In this document: positions 55,744 to 64,000 of the stretch, piece after piece | How positions within the stretch are numbered: position 1 is the stretch's first letter | Layout: every line of letters begins with the position of its first letter | Assembly (NCBI GenBank): GCA_902728285.1 | Contig: CACVBU010000351.1 | Span: forward strand, 124,001-188,000 | DNA from: Clytia hemisphaerica | Taxonomy: Eukaryota; Cnidaria; Hydrozoa; Leptothecata; Clytiidae | Direction of reading: 5' to 3' | Length of the DNA: 64,000 nt | Made by a program: the position numbers and the translations under genes | Notes under the pieces: generated by a model | What the model was told of the DNA's origin: nothing | Databases searched by the model: none | Seen by the model: only the letters and a program-made list of their open reading frames with translations

Positions 55744-57657
55744 ATGTCTGCTGAATATAAGAGAAGGTGGCGTGAAAAAAGAAAAAGGGAGTTGGAATTT
55801 CTTCAAAATACTGACAGTGACACAGATAACGCACTGCATAAGCGAAATTGTAATGATATTAGAAACAACTTTGAAGTTGAAGATGTAGATCAAGCTGGTA
55901 TTCCTACTAGTGAGGGATCTAGCCGCTCAACCTCTCCAACTCCAAGTATTTCAAATTCCAATGAAACTGACAGTGACTCAGATGATGACAGTGACGATGG
56001 TAGTGAAACATCTGGGGGTAATTATAGTAGCAGCTCAGATGATGATTTTGCAGATTTGAATTTGAATGAAGGTCCAACTTTAGCTGATCAATTAAGGCAA
56101 TGGGCTGGTAAGAATGCTTATACACGCGCAGAACTTAAAGATATCTTATCGATTTTTCGTGCTCATGGTCATGCAGATGAACTTCCAAAAGACCCTAGAA
56201 CCCTTATGCGCACACCAAGGGAGGTGGCCACAATTCGAAAGTGCGGAGGTGAATATATTTATTTAGGGATTAAAACAGGGATCATCAGGTGCCTAAAAGA
56301 TTTTCCTGAGTTTGATTCTGAAATCATTAAGCTGATCATTAACGCTGATGGCATACCATTATTTAAGTCAAATGGCCTAGATCTTTGGCCAATTTTAGGA
56401 ATGTTTGTGCATCCTCATCCTTTCGTTATTTCTCTCTATTGTGGTGAGGGGAAACCAAATAACTGTGAGGAATACTTAGAGGATCTTTTAAATGAATACA
56501 ATGAGCTCCGAAATAATGGTTTTGTATTTGATAATAAGCAATATTATGTCAAAATATGGTGCATGCTTTGTGATGCTCCTGCCAGACAGTTCATTAAATG
56601 CATAAAAGGGCATGGCGGATTCTATTCATGCGAACGATGCATGATTAAAGGTGAAAGAATTGATGGTAGAACAGTTTTTCTTGCAACCAACATGGACTTG
56701 AGAACTGAAGAAGATTTTGAAAATTTTAAATATGAAGGTAAGCATCAGCATCAACTCAGTCCGTTGGTTGAAGCAAGATCAGGATTGAAGTGTATAGAAG
56801 GATTCCCCCTTGACTACATGCATCTTGTTTGTCTGGGTGTTATGAAACGAATTTTACAATTTTTAAAAGAAGGACCACGTCTTTGTAGACTATCTCAAAG
56901 GCAAATTAGACAAGTCTCTCAAATGCTTCAAAGTTTTCGAGGGAAAATGCCATCAGAATTTGCACGACAGCCCCGTGGGCTTAACCATTTTAAAAGATTT
57001 AAAGCAACAGAATTTAGATCTTTCTTACTATATTATGGATTTATTGTTTTATCTGATGTTTTAACACAAGCTGTATATGAACATTTTTTGAAATTGGTTG
57101 TTGCCCTTCGAATTTTGCTTGATGAAAATGACGAGTTCAGAAATGAAAACTTGGATTATGCTAAAAGACTACTTGCATATTTTTCAGATCAAGCAGCGAC
57201 CCATTACAGTGCTTCATTCACTGTGTATAATGTTCACGGTTTGATCCATTTGGCTGATGATGCTTTAAAATATAATGTTAATTTAGATATTATATCCTGC
57301 TTTCCTTTTGAGAATCACCTTCAGATCTTGAAGAAACTTGTGCGCAATGCAACAAACCCGTTAGTATCTGTTGTGAAAAGGGTAACTGAGTTGGAAAGTG
57401 CTGGCATCAAATCATCCTACAAATGCATTCTAACTAAAGTTTCAAAATCGGAAAGGGATAGTTGGTTTTTGTTGAATAACAGTTGTGTTGGATGTGTCAA
57501 AGACGTCTTGTCTGAAACAACCTTTATGTGCACTGTTTTTAAAGAAAAAAATTTAGCTGATTTTTTTGATAAACCTTGTCATTCCAGTCTGGTTGGAATC
57601 TATTTTTTGGCAAGTCGTGTAAAAGGAGAACGGAAAAGGGTTGAAAAACTGACATGA
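55744..57657 (+). CDS. EnSpm/CACTA-like transposase, intact
   Basis: ATG 55744 is chosen because the upstream frame runs through a foldback element, and an acceptor (tttttttacag) lies at about 55721. The 637-residue protein starts basic ('KRRWREKRKRELEF'), then has an acidic Ser/Asp-rich linker (residues about 60-115). The core includes 'INADGIPLFKSNGLDLWPI' (first Asp), 'CDAPARQFIKCIKGH' then 'YSCERCMIKGE' (second Asp plus CxxC), 'LDYMHLVCLGVMKRIL', 'FKATEFRSFLLYYG', 'YNVHGLIHLADDALK' and 'SCFPFENHLQILKK'. These blocks fit a DDE transposase of the EnSpm/CACTA-like clan found in many animals. No stop or frameshift is present. It lies 650 bp before the DUF4806 gene, in the same orientation. 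Confidence 0.75.
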   Translation: MSAEYKRRWREKRKRELEFLQNTDSDTDNALHKRNCNDIRNNFEVEDVDQAGIPTSEGSSRSTSPTPSISNSNETDSDSDDDSDDGSETSGGNYSSSSDDDFADLNLNEGPTLADQLRQWAGKNAYTRAELKDILSIFRAHGHADELPKDPRTLMRTPREVATIRKCGGEYIYLGIKTGIIRCLKDFPEFDSEIIKLIINADGIPLFKSNGLDLWPILGMFVHPHPFVISLYCGEGKPNNCEEYLEDLLNEYNELRNNGFVFDNKQYYVKIWCMLCDAPARQFIKCIKGHGGFYSCERCMIKGERIDGRTVFLATNMDLRTEEDFENFKYEGKHQHQLSPLVEARSGLKCIEGFPLDYMHLVCLGVMKRILQFLKEGPRLCRLSQRQIRQVSQMLQSFRGKMPSEFARQPRGLNHFKRFKATEFRSFLLYYGFIVLSDVLTQAVYEHFLKLVVALRILLDENDEFRNENLDYAKRLLAYFSDQAATHYSASFTVYNVHGLIHLADDALKYNVNLDIISCFPFENHLQILKKLVRNATNPLVSVVKRVTELESAGIKSSYKCILTKVSKSERDSWFLLNNSCVGCVKDVLSETTFMCTVFKEKNLADFFDKPCHSSLVGIYFLASRVKGERKRVEKLT

Positions 57658-58309
57658 AGCGCAAGATAGCATGTCTTGAGATTGACGGTGGTAAGGTACT
57701 TGTAACTTTGCTAAATGATGTAAAGTTTGAAAAAGGACTGGGCGTTTATTTTTAAATCTATGTAGTAGTTTTTTTTATTCTTACAAACTGACTAATTTCC
57801 AGAGTTTTGAGCTGCTACAGTTTTTACAGTTTGGTTCAAAGAACAAAAAAACAATCTAGGCTCTGATTAATAATTAGTTTTGAAAATAACATAGGATGGA
57901 CTATTTCTTATCTTATTCAAAATTAGGATTGAGTTTCAAAACTTGAGCCAATATTAAGTTTTGCCACCATTTAATCTGGTAGCAAAAAAGCCCTGGAAAT
58001 TTCTGTTTTTCATTTGAGTGAACGCTTTCCAAGTTTCCCATGATGCTTATAAATCTCAATTCGTGGTGTTTGGTTCTTTTTATAGTTTTATTAGATTGAA
58101 AAACTGGCAGGCCGATCCATTTCATTTTATTTTTTTTGGCCCAACCTTGATAACAAAATATTTCTATTGCATCAATATCATTATGAATTCCCTCTTGTTC
58201 TGTGAATCTTTGAATTGTGCGATTTTTACGTAAATTGTTCAGGGTACTGCCAGACTGATCCTAACATCATATTTATTTCAAACAGATCAATTGTATAAAA
58301 GTAACAAGA
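57658..58309. other. Spacer between transposase and DUF4806 genes
   Basis: 3' UTR and promoter space. AT-rich, no additional ORF supported. Confidence 0.4.
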
Positions 58310-61300
58310 ATGTCTTACACTAAGGTATTTGTATGTGCCATTTTGGAAGATGGAAATGAAGAGTCAGTCTCTGTCTTGCCACGAAATTGGATAAAAGGCA
58401 GCACTGCATACTGGTCAGATGACAAAAATTTTAAATCAAAGCACTACCACGATTGCTGTGACGTTGACCCCAACTGGCCCAGTTATCGTGTAAAAAAGGA
58501 ATTGCTTACAGGAGGTGAGTACATTATCCTTTTGGTGAAGTTTTGATAGATAGTAAAATACTACTTTAAAGGAAGAAACTTTCGATTTTCACAAATTTTG
58601 GGCAAATTCGCGAAAGTAGTTTCCGCGAAAAAATTTGCAAATGCTGATTTGTGAAAGTTTTTTCTCACGAAAAAAAAATGACCGTGTACAGTACAAAGAC
58701 TTCTTTTCCATCTATTAGAAAAATTTAAAAACAGTAATTTTTACACTTAGACACCTCAAAAGCAAGCTCAGTAAAATGCTAATACACTCGTTGTTAACAA
58801 AAGGGTAACAAATTCTTTGAGATGGTTTCTAGGGGGTGAGTGATTTTTCAAATAAAATGGTGGAATTCAGTTGATAGACAAGTGAAATACAATGGTTTGG
58901 TTTCACATTCCTCAGCACACCCTTTGTCTGATTATAATGTTCTTTTCCTTGTTGTGAAGTATTTGTTACATTTGTTAAACATAACATTTTTTCATAGATT
59001 TCAATACTTGTCGTATATACCAAAAGGGGTATCAAACCAGTTTGGAGTCCACTGGTGAAGAAGAAGTTGAAAAAAGTCCCAAGAAAAGATCTCCACGTAA
59101 GGATGATATCTTTAATCAAACTTACAATGTTTTAAAAGAATGGTTGCATTTAATTTTTCAAGTAGAAAAGCTTGGTCCAGTTTTTATCCAGTGTTCTTGC
59201 TTTAATAAGTATCAATGTGTGGCGTTCTTCAACCCTCAAATATTTTGATTTTATTATTTTTCATAATCTAATCTAATTTTTTTAGTTCGCGGGGACCCAT
59301 CACCTCCTCAGAAAAAGAGTAAAGTTGGTAAGTGTTGTCATATGTTTTTAGTATACATTGTATGATTTCTTATTACTGAACTGAAAGGTTTGTAAATCTA
59401 ATAGTAGGTCCATATCAGTGGTTTTTCACTGTCTGCTAGTTTGTTTTGACCTTCTTTACCAAATAAATTAATAATAATAATAATAATAATAGCTATTATA
59501 TTTTCCTTGGCTCTGTTAAAAGCATGAGATAAAACGGAATTAATTTTGTTTTCAAGCTTCCAGATCACAATCACAAAGAAAGTTTTCAGATGATCAGGGG
59601 AAGAGAAAAAACTATGGTAAAGCCTTATCCTTGTAAGGTTGTAATTTTTGGTTGCATTCTAGTTGCACCATCATGCTCATTAAAAAGATATTTGCGATAT
59701 TATCCTAACAATATTTGAAAAGAATTAATAGTGGAAAATGAAAATTAAAGAAAAAATGAACTTTTTGTAGAATTGAATTACAATGACCATTTCCACGATT
59801 TTTTACACAATTTTCATTTTCATTTTTCAATACTTTTTGGAATAACTTTTATAAGATATGATATTCCACCATTAAATGTCTTTTCAAGAGAACAAATCGA
59901 CAATTCAATTCTGGCTCTCTAAAGTTACATCCAGTTATAGTCACTGTAGAGTGTTTTGAGATTAACTCATTTTTTAACATACTGACAATATTAAGCAGAT
60001 ATTCAATAGGTAAAAGTTGTAGAGTGTAGGAACTATTCAATGACTGTTTTTGCCTACGGGTATATAATAAAATAAGTTAACCCTTTCAGTCCCAGTTTTT
60101 TTTTACCTCAAAAAAGAATTATTTCAATAAACGTCATAGAATTATTTTATTGTAGCCTTTTGGAAGCTCTAAATTGACTACTTGTTATCCTCATAATTTT
60201 GACAACTTCAGTCTTTCATTTTAGAAGAATCACAGTTCATTTCTTTGTTTGATTTTATTTTAGGCGCCCACAAAGTTGATTCAGATGATGATTCATCAGA
60301 CAGTGAAAGTTCTGAAAGTAAGTTACATGTTTTAACCTTTTTTTAAATCTATTACATCTTTTTTTTGATTAACTTGCCCTAGGATTGAATTATAGACTAA
60401 ACTGGATGCTGACTTTTTAAATTGTTAAATACACTAGATATTTTGACAAGATTACTGTCATTATTTTGCTTTACTTTTTTAAGGAGAAGATAATCGTACT
60501 ATGAATTTGTCGACTTTGAAAAATAGTAAGTGCACTCTGATAGAAATGTTGGGGATGCTGGAAACAGGGGCTATACATACATACAATGCAGGCGTCTGGG
60601 TTTAAGATCTTACAAAATTTTGTAAACAAAGGAACTAACTCTATAACTATCAGTTGCTGAAAAACACAACAGATTTTTCTATTTCCCCAAATAACTTTTG
60701 TAACCTATCTTATGACATGGGTTAAATGATTAATGATTCGCAAAATAAAAAGACAAAGAGCAAAAATAGACGTTTCAAATGCCATTGAAAAACTTTAGTC
60801 TATCTAATTGAAGTAATAGAACCTAATTATAGCTTTTCTTTTTCCTTTTATAGCACATCTTTCATCACAATCGTCTCCCCTAATTCATTTTGACGGCGGC
60901 CCATTTAATGAATCGCCACTGCCAAAAAAAACCGTCCGAGAAAACGAAAGTCCGAGACGGTCACCTCGTAAGCACGTAACACCAAATTCACATAAGTCAA
61001 CATTTTCAACGAGTAGCAGTGGAAAAGAGAGAAAGAGTGAATCAAGGAGTGAATCAAAGAGTTCAAGAAAAAGTCTTGGTTTTGGCTCGGGAACCAAATC
61101 AAGCGAATCAGGTATGTATGACAGTTTTTACAAAGAATTAATGAGCACTGTCACTTAATTCTTGACAGTGCCATCTGTTTGATTATATTCAGCAAAAGTA
61201 TTTATGGTACATTTCTTTTCCGTATGATTCTTTTGAATGAAATGGTTATACACAGAAATCTTTTTTTTAATCGGTGAAAAGATATTCCTTGTGTGCAGTA

Positions 61301-63241
61301 TGTAGTAAACAAATGTATATTATATTATAGGAAAAGGAAAACATCGCAGCAAATCCGCAGCATGTAATATCCAAGACATGTACCCATTACCTGAAGCAGG
61401 TCAGTATGGATTTATGAATTTGATTTTAAAGTTGCCTTTCAATGAGCTAATATTTTAAGTGTACATATATATTCATCACCGTCTCTTAGCATGTATGATA
61501 CTACTGAAATCATAATATCTATATGGCCGCCTGATGGAAGACTGAGATGAAACGAAAACTTTGTGTATGATAGCAACAGTTTATGAGAAAAGCTTTTCGG
61601 TTTTAGAAAACGGGACGGAATGAATAAATAAAAAACTTTACAATCATACTCATCGATTTTTCAGAATTTCAGCGGAAGCAAATAAACCTTCTCTTGGAAA
61701 TAAAAAAGTTGGTGGGCGGTCCTAATAAGGACAAAATTTATGACCGTACAGAGAAGAAAAAGTGTGAAACCGTGGAAGAATTGTGTGCATATGATAAGAA
61801 GCTGGACGATCAGAAGGAGTTTGAAAATTTGGTAAGCTGCACGTTTGTATTTTTGCTTTTACATGCATTTTTTATAATAATAATGTACTTTTATTGAAGT
61901 AGATGTTTGCCTAAATCCAAAAAAAATTCACATTATTTCGGACACAGTTAGCCATCGAACCCTTATACTTTTTTTGTGTGTTACCCAGTATTGATTTTTG
62001 TTTCTAATTTTCATTTTTATAGATTAATAATAAAAATTTAAAGTGTAAACTTCAATAGGTTTTGCAATAGTGTAATCTTTTCTACATTGCTGTATTGCAA
62101 ATATTGGAAAAACGACTAAAGTCTGTCAAAAAGGTGTGCAGTGTTTGTATTTTTCCATAATAATATATAAGCGCATTTAAATATTTTTCCAACGATACCA
62201 AACTTTTTATTATACGACAAATGGTTGGAAAGTTATCGGCAAAAATAGAAACACTGCACACCTTTTTGACACATACTTTAGTTTTAATACCTGTTACATT
62301 GCAGATCGATCTATGGCTCTCAGTTGGCGGGAAAGACACGCGTCAAAATGTTGGGCGAATGTTGAGGGTGTAAGTGTTTTTATTTTTTCATTTAGTCTAA
62401 AATTACCATTTATTCATTCGGATGAAAATGAGAATTTTCGAACGAAAATTGCTCTAAAAGTGAAAAATATTCCGTGAATCCGATAAAACGGTTGCTTCTC
62501 GACTTTATATTGGTATTGGCATTATCTTGACAATAATTTGGATTTCGAGGTTTTATATATTTCCAACTTTTTTGAGAATTTTGCAAAGACATCAACTTTC
62601 GCGACAAAGGCCAAAATTCGCGTATCTTCTATCTAAAAGTTTGTGTATCTTCATGCAACGCAGGGTGTTTGGTATTATTATGCTCCTCTCAACCCGTGCG
62701 TATTACTGTATCAGCAGTTTAGTACAATCAAGAGGGTAAATCTTACATGTTACATTTCAGGACCACGACGAACGCTGTTTTGTCCGAATTGAATCACGAT
62801 GGAAACGGAAATAAAATGTCTTTCAAAAGCCTTACTAATTTGAATCTCGCACTCGAGAGTAAGTGTATTTTAGTGTTGATCATTATTAGTATCTAATCCT
62901 AGTATTTACTGGATTTGTGTGAATTTGCCTTAAATGAGGAATCTTTTTACCTTGAAACTAGACCTCACATCACTAGGGACAACAACAGATCTACTGATTT
63001 CCCTCATTCCCTGAAGTGGAGTTTTTCCTAATCAATTCTTACAGTCACTTTGTCTCAATACAAACCATTTAATGTTGATTTATCGATTTACTGTTTCTTT
63101 TGTATAGGATGTTGCAAGGTAAAGACCGGGGCCGACGATATGGTTGTGAAAACCGCCTTACAGGACGTATTAAAGGACGCCCCCGACCGAGAGGGTGGGA
63201 GCCGATGGGCCAAGAAGCAGCAGAAGAAACAAAACAAATAA
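58310..63241 (+). CDS. DUF4806-domain protein, 12 exons, intact
   Basis: Inferred exons: 58310-58514, 58998-59096, 59286-59327, 59557-59616, 60264-60317, 60484-60525, 60854-61111, 61331-61399, 61665-61831, 62305-62369, 62761-62858, 63108-63241. All have GT-AG borders and compatible phases (nearly all phase 1), with one open frame of about 430 codons. The N-terminus ('YTKVFVCAILEDGNEESVS', 'WIKGSTAYW') is a small beta-rich module typical of these proteins. The middle is a Ser/Lys-rich linker built of short exons. The C-terminus ('EFQRKQINLLLEIKKL', 'TVEELCAYDKKLDDQKEFE', 'LWLSVGGKDTRQNVGRMLR') is the DUF4806 domain. Biochemical role unknown. Position between the transposase and the right terminus suggests an accessory transposon protein, perhaps binding the GACGTC subterminal repeats. 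Confidence 0.75.
59468..59491. repeat. AAT microsatellite in an intron
   Basis: About eight ATA/AAT triplets in tandem within the third intron of the DUF4806 gene. Confidence 0.85.
62114..62283. mobile_element. 170-bp MITE in an intron of the DUF4806 gene
   Basis: CAAAAAGGTGTGCAGTGTTT at 62127 is exactly inverted at 62249-62268, and the pairing extends outward through GACTAAAGT/ACTTTAG and inward through TATTTTT. It sits wholly within the intron between exons 9 and 10 and leaves the splice sites intact. Confidence 0.7.
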
Positions 63242-63589
63242 TTTTTTGTTGTATTTTTATCTATGTATTTTTTGTCTTGGAAAAAAGAAAACATGTATAA
63301 ATTGATCAAAATGCTCGTATCATATCTATTTGAAAGTAACTTCGTGACATAAAAAGAGGAACCTCTTCCAGAGAATGGAAAGGTCCCTGATACTAGTGAT
63401 GGGAGTTTTTGAACAAGAATCTTTTGATGATTTACTGATTAATAGAGAAGAATCTGGCATAAAACAAACTCAAAATGATACTGTCTCAAATATGATGGAA
63501 AAGCAGAGGGCTTGGATTCGTAATTTAATTTTTGAGAAAATATTTTACGCGTCCAATATATATCGTCTAAAACACGGGTTTCCGACGTC
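63242..63589. other. 3' flank of the DUF4806 gene
   Basis: 3' UTR and spacer. The 81-codon frame at 63375-63620 runs into the subterminal repeats and is not supported. Confidence 0.4.
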
Positions 63590-63739
63590 GTGTAGGAGAC
63601 GTCGGTACAGTACGTCATAACAACGTCCCCATATCGACGTCTTTCACGATTCCCAAAATAGAACGGATATGAGACGTCTGCCCGACGTCAGGCCCGACGT
63701 TTTCTGAGACGTCTTTGAGAACGTCTCGTGTCCACTGGG
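63590..63739. repeat. Right GACGTC-rich subterminal zone and terminal inverted repeat
   Basis: About ten GACGT/ACGTC words in 150 bp (CCGACGTCGTGTAGGAGACG, ATCGACGTCTTTC, GAGACGTCTGCCCGACGTC), ending ACGTCTCGTGTCCACTGGG at 63739. The end is the inverse of the left terminus with two mismatches in 20. Confidence 0.65.
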
Positions 63740-64000
63740 AGACAGTTGTTTCAGAAAAGGGTTATGCCCCAACAGTTTGCATTGATAGGCTTTGTAAAGT
63801 TGGACAAATATATTTAGATCAAGTAAAACTGATTTGTTGTTAAATTAATTTCCTTTCAATATTAGTGCAGGTACATCTTCCTATGTCAAAATTATTCATA
63901 GTGATTTCTTTTTCACAATTTCAAATTAAAACAGTAAAATCTCAAATTGCTTGTTTCTTGAAGGATGAAATTCAAAATTGTCATCATTTGTTCAGAAATT
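63740..64000. other. Right flank of the 17-kb element
   Basis: AGA at 63740-63742 is the proposed second target-duplication copy. The rest is AT-rich, with no feature recognised. Confidence 0.4.

Larger units (their letters stand above)
46671..63739 (+). mobile_element. Candidate 17-kb EnSpm/CACTA-like transposon
   Basis: The left end CCCAATGGGCACGAGACGTT and the inverse of the right end CCCAGTGGACACGAGACGTT match at 18 of 20 positions, and both continue into a GACGTC word. AGA flanks both sides (46668-46670, 63740-63742), the 3-bp duplication size of EnSpm/CACTA elements. Between them lie a kinase gene (minus), a Penelope-like fragment (minus), an EnSpm-like transposase and a DUF4806 gene (both plus). 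Each terminal 150-250 bp is packed with GACGTC/ACGTC words, like the subterminal repeat zones of plant CACTA elements. The alternative is two unrelated end fragments of one family that happen to flank these genes. Confidence 0.6.

Overview
The window looks like an AT-rich metazoan nuclear genome, most likely an aquatic invertebrate. A cnidarian is my best guess. The evidence is GT-AG introns, CR1-like LINEs with CCHC/PHD-type ORFs, a Penelope-like element, a Helitron-type Rep/helicase, a DUF4806 gene beside an EnSpm-like transposase, and an HUH plus SF3-type Rep relic. No rRNA, tRNA, CRISPR array or prokaryote-style operon was seen. Most of the sequence is transposable elements (TEs), several nested inside others, and no certain single-copy host gene was recognised.

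Layout. 0-1.2 kb: relic of a P-element/THAP-like transposase. 1.7-5.8 kb: nearly complete CR1-like LINE on the minus strand. 6.0-6.5 kb: two exon-like pieces. 6.6-7.7 kb: a LINE relic carrying ORF1 only. 7.9-8.4 kb: a duplicated exon-like module. 9.8-11.1 and 11.3-11.6 kb: two inverted-repeat elements, the second with a perfect 8-bp target-site duplication. 11.66-16.3 kb: a cluster of broken non-LTR-type genes: a RING-like protein, a tyrosine recombinase, an unknown proline-rich ORF, and a divergent Rep with HUH motifs that ends where a helicase P-loop should start. 16.9-18.3 kb: foldback and inverted-repeat elements. 19.4-22.9 kb: a four-exon DDE-type transposase gene, open apart from one TGA. 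23.2-29 kb: a second CR1-like LINE on the minus strand, interrupted by a different RTE-like LINE. 30.5-43.5 kb: an intact unknown ORF, then two 202-bp inverted arms 12 kb apart enclosing a ubiquitin-specific protease gene, a convergent Helitron Rep/PIF1 helicase pseudogene, a BEN-like gene end and a 1.2-kb minisatellite. 46.7-63.7 kb: a candidate 17-kb EnSpm/CACTA-like transposon with matching termini, a 3-bp AGA duplication and GACGTC-rich subterminal zones. Inside it lie a protein kinase gene, a Penelope-like fragment, the transposase and a 12-exon DUF4806 gene.

How the parts relate. The transposase (55744-57657) and the DUF4806 gene (58310-63241) are in the same orientation and share one pair of transposon ends, so they probably form the two-gene core of the 17-kb element. 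The 5' leader of the 19.4-kb transposase gene is repeated in inverted orientation at 55.1-55.4 kb, which shows at least two copies of that family. Many reading-frame breaks in the retroelement ORFs fall in runs of five to seven A or T, so some may be base-calling errors rather than decay. All functional calls come from reading motifs by eye; no database search was possible.
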